A DNA stretch of 64,000 nucleotides from CAVVNN01 sp963838035 (GCA_963838035.1 CAWIPM010000008.1:143218-207217), one strand, 5' to 3'. Shown: positions 1 to 9,183, counted from the stretch's first letter. The notes: generated by a model not told the origin, from the letters alone. Program-made: numbers and translations.

Positions 1-1483
<1,483 letters not shown>

Positions 1484-1513
1484 ATCGAAGGTGCGCGATT
1501 CTATGGAGCCGGC

Positions 1514-1738
1514 TCAGGCGCTGCCGAACGGCTGCTTCTGGGGCTGCGCCAACTCGTCGAGAAGCTTCTCCAGATCCGCCTCGTCGAGCCCGGACTCGGG
1601 CGTGGCGCGGATCGCAACCCTGGTGCCGAACCCCTTCTCGGCCATCGTTACCTCGAGCGCGCGGAGCTGCTCCTGCGCCGCGACCAGCTCGACCAGCTCA
1701 GGTTCGGACTTCACGAGAGTCCGCGATGCCTCGATCAT
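1514..1738 (-). CDS. Small protein upstream of pccB (possible carboxylase accessory subunit)
   Basis: A 74-residue protein that I do not recognise. The ATG at 1738 is preceded by GGAAG about eight bases upstream, which decides this start over a longer frame. It is rich in Glu and Leu with two probable helices (EPELVELVAAQEQLRALE and EADLEKLLDELAQ) and no signal peptide. It ends 30 bp before pccB on the same strand, so the two are probably co-transcribed. Actinobacterial carboxylases often have a small epsilon subunit gene beside the beta subunit. The size and position fit, but I do not see the usual epsilon-subunit core motif, so this role is only a possibility. Confidence 0.6.
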   Translation of the reverse strand: MIEASRTLVKSEPELVELVAAQEQLRALEVTMAEKGFGTRVAIRATPESGLDEADLEKLLDELAQPQKQPFGSA

Positions 1739-1754
1739 GGGAGCGGCTTCCACT

Positions 1755-1795
1755 GCCGGCTGCCCGTTCCTCCCCCGGCAAAAGCATGGGAAAGA
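1755..1795. repeat. Copy a of a short dispersed repeat (weakest match)
   Basis: The stretch CCGTTCCTCCCCCGGCAAAA here resembles segments near 40411-40438, 46003-46034 and 55116-55164, which share a GGCAAAGG core next to GTTCC or CAGCG. This copy lies between the small ORF and the DUF559 gene. It is the most diverged of the four, so membership is tentative. Confidence 0.3.
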
Positions 1796-1822
1796 ACCTT
1801 CAGGGGGAGAATCTGGCGCCCT

Positions 1823-1860
1823 TCCGACATTGACCCACATCAGGTGTGGTCAATGTCGGA
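1823..1860. promoter_or_regulatory. Palindrome overlapping the DUF559 start codon (candidate operator)
   Basis: Twelve-base perfect arms TCCGACATTGAC (1823-1834) and GTCAATGTCGGA (1849-1860) continue inward as CACA/TGTG with a single bulged base. The ATG of the downstream AbiEi/DUF559 gene (1853-1855) lies inside the right arm. A relative with 32 of 39 matching bases sits at 43443-43481. An operator for autoregulation is the simplest reading, because AbiEi-type proteins are known to bind inverted repeats at their own promoters. A hairpin hiding the start codon is the alternative. Confidence 0.6.
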
Positions 1861-2785
1861 TGCGCGCAAGGACAGACGCAGCAAGCGGGCCTGGGAGTTG
1901 GCTGGGCGGCAGCATGGGGTTGTGGCGCGGCGGCAGCTCGTGGCGCTGGGGTTCAACGCTCGGGAAATCGAGCACCGCGTAGGGCGAGGGCGACTGCATC
2001 TCGTGATGCGCGGCGTCTATGCCGTGGGGTGGCCGCGACTGACCACGAAGCGTCGCTGGATGGCGGCGGTGCTCGTATGTGGGGAGGGCGCGGCGCTGAG
2101 CCACCGCAGCGCCGCCGCGCTTTGGGGAATCGGAGGGGAGCGTCGAGGGAAGGTCGACGTCAGCGTCAGGCGCCGCTGCGAACTGCGGCGGCCGGGGCTG
2201 TGGGTGCGGGGGCGTCCATCCCTCGCCGAGGAGGAGGTCGTGTTCCACGACGGCATCCCGGTGACCGACGTTGGGCGCACGCTGGTCGATCTGGCGACCG
2301 AACTCAACCCCCTGGACGTCGAGCGGGCCGTCAACGAGGCGGACAAACGGGGCCTGATCGATCCGGAGACGTTGCGGGCAGCACTTGACCACTATGTGGG
2401 CGAGCCGGGGGCGCCACTCCTCCGCGAACTCCTGGACAAGCGCACCTTCCGCCTCTCTGATTCGGCTCTCGAGATCCTCTTCCGCCCGATCGCCGCGAGG
2501 GCAGGGCTGCCCCCTCCCCTCACCAAACAACGCGTCAACGACTTCGAGGTCGACTTCTTCTGGCCCGACCTGGGTCTGATCATCGAGGCCGACGGGCTCC
2601 GCTACCACCGCACTCCAGCCACCCAGGCCCGCGACGCCCGCCGCGACCGCGCCCACACCCTCGCCGCGATGACCCCTATGCGCTTCACGCACTACGAGAT
2701 TCGCCACGAACCCTCCCGAGTACGCGACGAGCTACGGCAGGTTGCCCGCGCCCTGGCGGGCGCCTCAGGGTCGGTGCGTCGCTAG
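1853..2785 (+). CDS. AbiEi-type winged-helix / DUF559 (Vsr-like) protein
   Basis: A 310-residue cytoplasmic protein of two parts. The first about 75 residues, with a pattern like QHGVVARRQLVALGF, resemble the AbiEi antitoxin N-terminal winged helix. The C-terminal about 110 residues match DUF559, a PD-(D/E)XK nuclease-fold family related to Vsr; I see FEVDFFWPDLGLIIEADG followed by RYHRT, with the expected Asp and Glu. The start is the ATG inside the 1823-1860 palindrome, since no better start lies nearby. No AbiEii-like toxin is adjacent, so it is an orphan. Such genes are common and often multi-copy in actinobacteria, and their function is unknown. Its stop codon shares the CTAG at 2782-2785 with the convergent mutase gene. 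Confidence 0.82.
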   Translation: MSDARKDRRSKRAWELAGRQHGVVARRQLVALGFNAREIEHRVGRGRLHLVMRGVYAVGWPRLTTKRRWMAAVLVCGEGAALSHRSAAALWGIGGERRGKVDVSVRRRCELRRPGLWVRGRPSLAEEEVVFHDGIPVTDVGRTLVDLATELNPLDVERAVNEADKRGLIDPETLRAALDHYVGEPGAPLLRELLDKRTFRLSDSALEILFRPIAARAGLPPPLTKQRVNDFEVDFFWPDLGLIIEADGLRYHRTPATQARDARRDRAHTLAAMTPMRFTHYEIRHEPSRVRDELRQVARALAGASGSVRR

Positions 2786-4428
2786 AAGAACGCGCCGCCG
2801 CGGTACTCGCCGAAGACGCCGCGCATCGCGCCGCAGACCTCGCCGATCGAGGCGTCGGCGGCGAGAGCGGCGCGGATCGGGTGCAGGAGGTTGCCGTCGC
2901 CGCGAGCGACGTCGCGCAGGGACGCCAGCTTCTCCTCCACGGCGGCCATCTCGCGGGACTCCTTGAAGGCCCTGAGCCGGGCGAGCTGGCGCTGCTCGGC
3001 CTCGGGGTCGACCCTGAGGATGTCGATGTCGTCGACCTGGTCGGTGACGTACTTGTTGACGCCGACGACGATGTCCTGGCCGGTCTTGTAGCGCTCGTGG
3101 TAGGAGAGCGCTGACTCCTCGATCTCGCGCTGCATGAACTCCAGCGCCTCGACCGACCCGCCCAGCTCTTCGACCTTCTCCATCAGCTCCCAGGAGCGGG
3201 CCTCGATCTCGTCGGTCAGCGACTCGACGAAGTAGGAGCCCGCGAAGGGGTCGACGGTGTCGGCTGCGCCGGACTCGTGGGCGAGCACCTGCTGGGTGCG
3301 AAGGGCGATCCGCGCCGAGCGCTCGGTCGGCAGCGCCAGCGCCTCATCGAAGCCGTTGGTGTGGAGGCTCTGGGTGCCGCCGCAGACGGCGGCGAATCCC
3401 TGCAGGGCGACGCGGATGATGTTGACCTCGGGCTGTTGGGCCTGCAGCGTCACCCCCCCGGTCTGGGTGTGGAAGCGGATCTTCATCGAGTTGGGGTCCT
3501 TCGCCCCGAAGCGCTCCTCGACGATCCGCGCCCACATCCTCCGCACCGCGCGGAACTTGGCGATCTCCTGGAAGACATTGTTGTGGCCGTTGAAGAAGAA
3601 GGCGAGTCGGGGGGCGAACTCGTCGATCTTCAGCCCCCGCTCCAGCGCCGCCTCGACGTAGGCGATCGCGTTGGAGAGGGTGAATGCGACCTCCTGCACG
3701 GCCGAGCAGCCCTTCTCGCGAATGTGGTACCCGGAGATCGAGATCGTGTTCCATTTCGGCACACGGTCCTGGCAGTACTCGAAGATGTCGGTGGTCAACC
3801 GCATCGTCGGCGCCGGCGGGTAGATGTAGTTGCCGCGCGCCATGTACTCCTTCAGCACGTCGTTCTGGACGGTGCCGCGCAGCTTCTGGGAGGGAACTCC
3901 CTGCTCCTCGCCGACCAGCTCGTAGAGGAGGAGGAGGATCGCCGCGGGGGCGTTGATCGTCATCGAGGTGGAGACACCGTCGAGTGGGATCTCCTCGAAG
4001 CAGATCCGCATGTCCTCGATCGTGTCGATCGGGACCCCGGTGCGGCCGACCTCACCGCTGCAGAGCGGGTCGTCGGAGTCGCGGCCGAGCTGGGTCGGCA
4101 GGTCGAAGGCCATCGAGAGGCCGGTGGAGCCGTGCTCGATCAGGTAGCGGTAGCGCTCGTTGGTGTCCTCGGGAGTTGCGAAGCCGGCGTACTGGCGCAT
4201 CGTCCAGAGCCGGTCGCGGTACATGCCCTCGTGGATGCCACGGGTGAAGGGGGGCTTTCCCGGCTCGCCGAGGCGCTCCTGCAGGCCGGGGGCGACGTCG
4301 TCGGAGGTGTAGAGGCGCTCGATCTCGATGCCGGAGTCGGTGAAGACGCGCTCGTCCTCGGCCCCGAGCAACGGCGCGATCGTGCGGTGAGCCTCCTCCG
4401 CGGAGGGCCTGTCGTTCTCGCTCGCCAT
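2782..4428 (-). CDS. Methylmalonyl-CoA mutase, large (catalytic TIM-barrel) subunit
   Basis: A 548-residue B12-dependent mutase that interconverts (R)-methylmalonyl-CoA and succinyl-CoA. It contains only the substrate-binding TIM barrel. The C-terminal cobalamin-binding domain of the about 700-residue mutases is absent, so a separate small subunit, not in this window, is needed. The residues that distinguish substrates are visible: Tyr80 (RQYAGF) and Arg198 (MARGNYIYPP). These match methylmalonyl-CoA mutase rather than isobutyryl-CoA mutase, which has Phe and Gln there. With pccB and the epimerase at 45.6 kb it completes most of the propionate-to-succinate route. The ATG at 4428 has no obvious purine-rich ribosome site. 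Confidence 0.92.
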   Translation of the reverse strand: MASENDRPSAEEAHRTIAPLLGAEDERVFTDSGIEIERLYTSDDVAPGLQERLGEPGKPPFTRGIHEGMYRDRLWTMRQYAGFATPEDTNERYRYLIEHGSTGLSMAFDLPTQLGRDSDDPLCSGEVGRTGVPIDTIEDMRICFEEIPLDGVSTSMTINAPAAILLLLYELVGEEQGVPSQKLRGTVQNDVLKEYMARGNYIYPPAPTMRLTTDIFEYCQDRVPKWNTISISGYHIREKGCSAVQEVAFTLSNAIAYVEAALERGLKIDEFAPRLAFFFNGHNNVFQEIAKFRAVRRMWARIVEERFGAKDPNSMKIRFHTQTGGVTLQAQQPEVNIIRVALQGFAAVCGGTQSLHTNGFDEALALPTERSARIALRTQQVLAHESGAADTVDPFAGSYFVESLTDEIEARSWELMEKVEELGGSVEALEFMQREIEESALSYHERYKTGQDIVVGVNKYVTDQVDDIDILRVDPEAEQRQLARLRAFKESREMAAVEEKLASLRDVARGDGNLLHPIRAALAADASIGEVCGAMRGVFGEYRGGAFF

Positions 4429-4533
4429 CCCGAGGAGGATATTGGGGGCCGCCTATCCGTGGTTTCCCCGGATCGGCGCACCGCGATATCCCGCCGACAT
4501 GCCCCCCACCGGAACAAATTCCCCAATAGTGGG

Positions 4534-4562
4534 TTGTGACATGAGCATGCCGAGAATATTCT
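4534..4562 (+). promoter_or_regulatory. Possible sigma-70 promoter for the HtaA-like gene
   Basis: TTGTGA (4534-4539) and TATTCT (4557-4562) are separated by 17 bp, about 70 bp upstream of the start at 4633. The surrounding 4429-4632 divergent intergenic region is clearly less GC-rich than its flanks and also holds GCAAGTCAACTTGC, a short palindrome. Each box matches consensus at four of six positions, so this is a moderate prediction. Confidence 0.35.
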
Positions 4563-4632
4563 TGGCAGCAAGTCAACTTGCCGTAAGTCGCAACCAGGCA
4601 GCAGGGGGCGGCAACAAACTGAGGAGCAAGAT

Positions 4633-5913
4633 ATGACCGATGCAACCCAGGCACGAATGAGCCGAGGGATGATGCTGCCAGTGGGAATTCTGGTTGCCGC
4701 GCTGTTCGCGCTGCTTGCATTCGCTCCCCTCGCCTCCGCCTCTTCCGACCCGCTTGGCAGCGGCACGACCACCATCAACCTCAACAAGGGTTTCTTCAAG
4801 AAGCTGAAGAAGAGCGACGTCAAGGTGCTGAAGGTGAGTCCCGGGACGGTGAAGAGCCGCAACGTGACTCTCCCGGTCAGCGGCGGATCGCTCGACCCCG
4901 CCACTGGTCAGGGAACCGTCAACAACAGCGGCGGGATCAAGTTCAAGCACGGCAAGAAGACCGCTGTGCTGAAGAACTTCGTCCTCGACACGACCAAGAA
5001 GTCGCTGTCGGCAAAGTTGGGCAAGAAGAACCTCAAGGTCGCCTCGGTCGCGGGGATCTCGTTCACCCGTGAAGGCTTCGGCACCAACGTCAAGATCGGC
5101 AAGCTGAAGCTGACCAGCAAGGCCGCCAAGGAACTCAACAAGAAGCTCGGGTTCAACTCGAAGAGCGGCAAGAAGAGCAAGCGCGCTTCGGCGAGCAGCA
5201 AGGACAGCTCCTCCCAGGGCCCGTTCAAGGCCAACCAGTTGATGGGCGGCTCTACCAACGCGACTCAGCCGGCGGAAGTGGCTGTGGTGGCGAGCGGTGA
5301 TGCATCCCTCGCGCTCAGCGCCTCGGCTCTGCAGAAGCTCGGCCATGTCGGCACCCCGCCGTACCCGGAAGGGTTCAGCCCGGTCGCGGTCGCCCTCGCG
5401 CCGGTTCCGCCGACGAGCATCGTCAGCGTCGGGCCTCCACCGACTGTGGCCTTCCCGATCAGCGGCGGCACGATCGCGCCGGACGCATCGGCGGGAACGG
5501 TCCAGACCAGCGGCGGCCTGAAACTGGTCCAGAACCTGGAAGAAGTCACCGCCGAAGAAGGGAACATCACCACGCTGACGATGGGCAACATCTTCGTCGA
5601 CATGTCGACGAAGCAGGCGACGGTGGAAGTGACCATCGAAAACCCGAAAAACGCGAAAGCCAACCTGGGCAACCTGGGTCGCGTTTCGATCGCCGACATC
5701 AACCTGGCCGGTGCGACGATCTCCTCCGACCCGACCAATCACACGGTCACGGTGCTCAACGCCTCCGCGACGCTGCAGGCGGTGACGGCGGAAACGCTGA
5801 ACGCGGTGTTCATCGAAGGACTGGAAAAAGCCAACCCGGCATTCGAAGGACAGGAAAAGTTCGCCGGCGGAGATCCCATCGGGACCTTCTCCTTCACGGC
5901 GCAGACGCAGTAA
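4633..5913 (+). CDS. Secreted HtaA-like repeat protein
   Basis: A 426-residue exported protein. The signal peptide spans about residues 10-38, with core MLPVGILVAALFALLAFA and cleavage near ASAS. GAGGAG seven bases before the ATG fixes the start. There are two copies of a beta-rich module, at about 75-150 (PVSGGSLDP, GTVNNSGGIKF) and about 272-350 (PISGGTIAP, GTVQTSGGLKL). This pattern resembles the HtaA domain, known from haem-binding surface proteins of corynebacteria. A Lys/Ser-rich linker (about 170-195) separates the modules. I see no LPXTG motif or membrane anchor, so it is probably secreted or wall-associated. Haem binding is not demonstrated by any residue I can point to. Confidence 0.72.
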   Translation: MTDATQARMSRGMMLPVGILVAALFALLAFAPLASASSDPLGSGTTTINLNKGFFKKLKKSDVKVLKVSPGTVKSRNVTLPVSGGSLDPATGQGTVNNSGGIKFKHGKKTAVLKNFVLDTTKKSLSAKLGKKNLKVASVAGISFTREGFGTNVKIGKLKLTSKAAKELNKKLGFNSKSGKKSKRASASSKDSSSQGPFKANQLMGGSTNATQPAEVAVVASGDASLALSASALQKLGHVGTPPYPEGFSPVAVALAPVPPTSIVSVGPPPTVAFPISGGTIAPDASAGTVQTSGGLKLVQNLEEVTAEEGNITTLTMGNIFVDMSTKQATVEVTIENPKNAKANLGNLGRVSIADINLAGATISSDPTNHTVTVLNASATLQAVTAETLNAVFIEGLEKANPAFEGQEKFAGGDPIGTFSFTAQTQ

Positions 5914-5932
5914 CAGCTCGCACTGAATCACT

Positions 5933-5965
5933 GAAAGGGGCGGCCATCGGGTCGCCCCTTTCTTT
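5933..5965 (+). terminator. Rho-independent terminator
   Basis: Perfect ten-base arms GAAAGGGGCG (5933-5942) and CGCCCCTTTC (5953-5962) with a ten-base loop, followed by TTT. It lies 20 bp after the HtaA-like gene and just before the end of the convergent UDP-glucuronate decarboxylase gene, and could serve both strands. Confidence 0.85.
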
Positions 5966-5974
5966 GCCCGCCTG

Positions 5975-8395
5975 CTAGTCCGAGGCGCCGACCAGGCGCT
6001 CGACGCCGGTCTGCTCGATCGTCTTGCGAAGTCCCTCGCGAAGCTCGACATGCGGTTCCCAGCCGAGCAGGTCGCGGGCGCGGCCGATGTCGGGCCGGCG
6101 CTGCTTCGGGTCGTCGACCGGCAGCGGCTCGTGGACGATCTCCGAGCGCGACTCGGTCACCTCGATCACGGCCCTGGCCAGCTCCAGGAGGGTGAACTCG
6201 TTCGGGTTGCCGATGTTGACCGGCGAGTGAGCGTCGGACTCGGCGAGGGCGACGATGCCGCGGATCAGGTCGTCGACGTAGCAGAAGCTGCGGGTCTGGC
6301 CGCCGTCGCCGAACACGGTCAGCGACCGGTCCTGGAGCGCCTGGCGCAGGAAGGTCGGGATCGCCCGCCCGTCGTGCGCCCGCATCCGTGGGCCGTAGGT
6401 GTTCGCCGCCACAACGCCGGTCCCAGCCCAGAAATTTTCAAGACCGGGAACGGAAAAGTCGAAGACGAGCTCTGTCGCGGGAACCTCCTCGACCTTCTTG
6501 ACAGGCGCCCAGACCAGATCGCCATGGCGACGCGCTTGGAGTTTCTGCCCGACTCCCCGGTCCCACTTGAGCGGGCTCCATGGCGAAACACCCTGGAGGG
6601 TCAGACGCCAAAATGGATACCGTCGGCCGCCGGTTCGCTGTTTGAAGGTGGTCTCGTAGCGGCCGACGCTGGGCGCCAGGCCAAACCTGGCAAATGCGAC
6701 AACAAGATCATCCTTGAGCTCGCAGTGCACGGTCGAGAACTCATGGATCGTCGCTTTCTCGAGCTTCCGGCCGGAGTGGACTCCATCCCCCTCGCGATAA
6801 CCCTCGATGAACCACTTGATGCGACTCAGTGGGAGTCCGAGAACCCAACCCGGAATCCGCTTCCTGTTTCGATCGAAGCCGAGGAAATCCCAGAGGCGAA
6901 GAAGTAGCTTGGAGTGGACGTAGATCGCCGCGGCGCGGTCCTCGCTCGCCTTCCCCCAAGTCACGTGCAGTCCGAAGGATCTCTCGATCACCTCGGCAGC
7001 CCGCTCAAGCAACTCGCGCTCACAGCTGATCGTGATGAAGGCGTTCTTGCCTTTCTCGTACATGCAGCCCTCGGCGATGTAGAGGCCTAGCAACCAGAGG
7101 AGCTCATCGGTGATCTCGATCTGTGCCGGAATCGCGGCTTGGCGCCCCGCGGCGCGAGCTCTCACCAGCGCGCCGGTGGGCACGCTGTCACCGAGGCGCC
7201 AGAGAACCGGGAGCATCACGCGATCCGTATCTCGCATCTGGATGATCTGCTTCCAGATTCCATTTCTCCAGACCCGGCCTTCGCCCGGCTTCAGCTTCGC
7301 CAGCAGCCCGAAGACATCGAAGCGGCGCTCCCAGACCTTCGCTCCCAGGCCTGGGTACTCCGCATAGAGGTCGAGTGGGTCGTTCTCGGCCCAGCGCCAG
7401 ACCTCGATCATCGAGACCAGCGTGCGATCTCGCTCTGGGACCTCGACTCGCCCGGCGATCGCGATCCGATCGCCGATCTCGAGGTCGTTGACCGGCTTCG
7501 GGGTCGGCTCCCCGTCCGGACCCTCGACAAAGAGGGAGTGATCCCCGGTAACCCTGACGGAGCGTCCGTACATGGTCGTCACCTCGAAGCACTTCTGCTC
7601 GGTCGGATGGCCGATGAAGCCGGTCGGCTCCGCGGCGACCATCCGACCTCCCTCCGCAAAGGAGGGGACCGAGAAGCCGTCAACCGGGAACTCCAGGGCG
7701 GCAGACGGACGGTCCTCCAGCATGGCCGCTACCCCGCCCCCCACAGGCGCCGGCGACTTGGCATACGCGGCGAGACTCGTGTAGCTGGCCAAGCGCGCTG
7801 ACAGCTCTCCCGCCGTGCAGCGCTGCAGTTCCCGCCCGTCGTCGAAGAGGATCTGCTCGTCGGCCAGCACTGAGTTGAAGATCCGCACGATCGCCGTGTC
7901 CACGCCCTGCTGGCGGTGGTAGGCCATGGTCAGAGCCTCGGCGTAGCGCTTCGCCTCGTCGTAGACGCCGCGCGGTCCGATCGGGTTGACGTGGCCCCAG
8001 TAGTCCTCGGTCTGGGGGTGCACCTCGGGGTCTCCGTAGACCTCAGACGTCGAGGCGATCAGGAAGCGGGCGCGCTTGAACTTGGCCACCCCGAGCATGT
8101 GGTGGGTGCCGTGCGAGCCGACTTTGAGCGTGTGCAGCGGCAGCCGCAGGTAATCGATCGGGCTCGCCGGCGAGGCGAGGTGGTAGACGAAGTCGACGTC
8201 CTCGGGCACGTCGACATGGGAGGTGATGTCGACGTTTCGGAACTCGAAGGCGGGGTCGCGGATGTGCTCGATGTTCTGCAGCGAGCCGGTCTCGAGGTTG
8301 TCGAGGCAGATCACCCGGTGCCCCTGCCCAAGCAGGTGCTCGCAGAGGTGTGAGCCGAGGAAGCCGGCCCCGCCGGTGACCACGCAGGTGCCCAT
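5975..8395 (-). CDS. UDP-glucuronate decarboxylase-type SDR interrupted by an intein
   Basis: An 806-codon frame encoding an extended SDR of the UDP-xylose synthase (UDP-glucuronate decarboxylase) type, split by an in-frame intein. The N-extein is residues 1-174: Rossmann motif TGGAGFLGSH at 7-16, STSEVYGDP at 115-123 and catalytic YDEAK at 145-149. The C-extein is residues 666-806, starting TYGPRMRAHD. Joining them restores the family motif RIFN-TYGPRM and gives 315 residues, the usual bacterial length. The product should make UDP-xylose for glycan synthesis; a dTDP-glucose dehydratase-like role is a less likely alternative. The gene stands alone, with the HtaA-like gene convergent. Without splicing the enzyme would be inactive, since the insertion is in a conserved motif. 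Confidence 0.9.
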   Translation of the reverse strand: MGTCVVTGGAGFLGSHLCEHLLGQGHRVICLDNLETGSLQNIEHIRDPAFEFRNVDITSHVDVPEDVDFVYHLASPASPIDYLRLPLHTLKVGSHGTHHMLGVAKFKRARFLIASTSEVYGDPEVHPQTEDYWGHVNPIGPRGVYDEAKRYAEALTMAYHRQQGVDTAIVRIFNSVLADEQILFDDGRELQRCTAGELSARLASYTSLAAYAKSPAPVGGGVAAMLEDRPSAALEFPVDGFSVPSFAEGGRMVAAEPTGFIGHPTEQKCFEVTTMYGRSVRVTGDHSLFVEGPDGEPTPKPVNDLEIGDRIAIAGRVEVPERDRTLVSMIEVWRWAENDPLDLYAEYPGLGAKVWERRFDVFGLLAKLKPGEGRVWRNGIWKQIIQMRDTDRVMLPVLWRLGDSVPTGALVRARAAGRQAAIPAQIEITDELLWLLGLYIAEGCMYEKGKNAFITISCERELLERAAEVIERSFGLHVTWGKASEDRAAAIYVHSKLLLRLWDFLGFDRNRKRIPGWVLGLPLSRIKWFIEGYREGDGVHSGRKLEKATIHEFSTVHCELKDDLVVAFARFGLAPSVGRYETTFKQRTGGRRYPFWRLTLQGVSPWSPLKWDRGVGQKLQARRHGDLVWAPVKKVEEVPATELVFDFSVPGLENFWAGTGVVAANTYGPRMRAHDGRAIPTFLRQALQDRSLTVFGDGGQTRSFCYVDDLIRGIVALAESDAHSPVNIGNPNEFTLLELARAVIEVTESRSEIVHEPLPVDDPKQRRPDIGRARDLLGWEPHVELREGLRKTIEQTGVERLVGASD
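6401..7873 (-). mobile_element. Intein with LAGLIDADG homing endonuclease, within the UDP-glucuronate decarboxylase
   Basis: 491 residues (host positions 175-665) with the Hint-endonuclease-Hint order. The first residue is Ser175 (SVLADEQIL). The block B TxxH motif is T283-G-D-H286. Two LAGLIDADG-type motifs lie at LLGLYIAEG (435-443) and FIEGYREGDG (529-538). Block F is VFDFSVPGLENF (644-655), and the C-end is VVAAN followed by Thr+1. The usual penultimate His is Ala664, and the block F His is also absent, so Asn cyclisation must be assisted differently. The DNA has visibly more A+T than the flanking extein, consistent with recent transfer. Both endonuclease motifs keep acidic residues, so homing activity is plausible. 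Confidence 0.92.
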
Positions 8396-8587
8396 CGTCG
8401 GTCGATGCTACAGGTGCTCCCGCCCGCGCGCTGGGCGTGGCGGTTCATGCAATTTGCGGATTTCCGCCCCCCGAGAATCGTCCAGAAGGGGGGGAGGAGG
8501 ACTACGGTGGAGCGAGCCTTCAGGGTCGAAGTGGCCACCCGGCACGGCGGCGGCCACTTCGCCCTGAGCGTGCAGCGCCCGTAGCGG
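8396..8587. other. Intergenic region with a long inverted repeat
   Basis: No gene is supported in this 192-bp stretch. It holds an inverted repeat with arms CAGGGTCGAAGTGGCC (8521-8536) and GGCCACTTCGCCCTG (8552-8566), a 15-bp stem with one bulged base and a 15-base loop. It lies about 20 bp after the stop of the coiled-coil gene on the minus strand, a position suited to a transcription terminator, though no T-run follows. Confidence 0.55.
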
Positions 8588-9082
8588 CTAGCGCAACGCG
8601 GAGAGCTGCTCGGAGACCTGGTCGACCAGGTCCTGCGCGCGGGTCGCCCGCTCGTCGATCGCGCGGCGGACCCGCTGCTCGACCTCGTCGCGGTTTCGCT
8701 TCAGCGTCGTCTCGACGGAGCGTTGGCGGCGCCGGGCCTCCCGCTCGACACGGTTCCGCGTCTTGCGGGCCTCTGTCGTCGCCCTGCGCCGGGCGGATGT
8801 GCCACGGCGCTCGGCTCGTTTCAGCGAGCGGCGGAGCTGGGTGCGGTAGGCGGTGATCTGTTTCTCGGCCGAGTTGCGCCCGCTCCAGGGCTCGACAAGG
8901 TCGGAGAGGCGGTCGGTGACGCTCAGGACTGCGCCGACAGGGAGGTCGACGACGGTCTCGGCAACCGACTGGACCTGGTTCTTCTCGGTCGCCGTGGCCT
9001 TGGCGGCGGGGCGTTTGGCGGCGCCGTTCGTGCGCTTCTTCGCCTGAGTCTTGGTCTTGGTGCCGTTGCTCTGGGTTGCCAT
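8588..9082 (-). CDS. Basic Ala/Lys/Arg-rich coiled-coil protein, possibly SOS-regulated
   Basis: A 164-residue protein of unknown function. I chose the ATG at 9082 (MATQSNG) because a purine-rich GGTTGAGA precedes it; an upstream ATG would read through the regulatory region. Residues 1-45 are a Lys/Ala-rich, histone-tail-like segment. About 46-75 (VQSVAETVVDLPVGAVLSV) is a short amphipathic stretch. Residues 90-164 form a strongly charged Arg/Glu helix, probably a coiled coil. No signal peptide is seen. The arrangement recalls phasin-like or nucleoid-associated proteins, but I cannot assign it. Two tandem GAAC-N4-GTTC boxes lie about 70-100 bp upstream, which suggests LexA control. Confidence 0.75.
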   Translation of the reverse strand: MATQSNGTKTKTQAKKRTNGAAKRPAAKATATEKNQVQSVAETVVDLPVGAVLSVTDRLSDLVEPWSGRNSAEKQITAYRTQLRRSLKRAERRGTSARRRATTEARKTRNRVEREARRRQRSVETTLKRNRDEVEQRVRRAIDERATRAQDLVDQVSEQLSALR

Positions 9083-9153
9083 CTTGATCTCAACCCCTTC
9101 TGGTGGGTTTGGGTTTGCCTGCCTCGAGGACGTGTGCGAGTGTAACAGGAATA

Positions 9154-9183
9154 CGAACACACGTTCTTAGGAACACACGTTCT
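9154..9183 (-). promoter_or_regulatory. Two tandem LexA/SOS-like boxes
   Basis: CGAACACACGTTCT (9154-9167) and GGAACACACGTTCT (9170-9183) are 16 bp apart. Each contains GAAC-N4-GTTC, the core of the Gram-positive and actinobacterial LexA box. They lie upstream of the coiled-coil gene that starts at 9082 and after the end of the preceding gene, so they can only regulate the former. Next to them, 9190-9260 holds three copies of GTCGACGGG, one within the palindrome CCCGTCGACGGG. Confidence 0.65.

Noticed and set aside
1853..2785. AbiE-type toxin-antitoxin system
   Set aside because: Only the AbiEi-like winged helix fused to DUF559 is present; no nucleotidyltransferase toxin gene is adjacent.
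6401..7873. Reading the 5975-8395 gene as two unrelated genes or a multidomain fusion
   Set aside because: The junctions restore the exact family motif RIFN-TYGPRM, and all intein blocks are present, so a splicing element explains it better.
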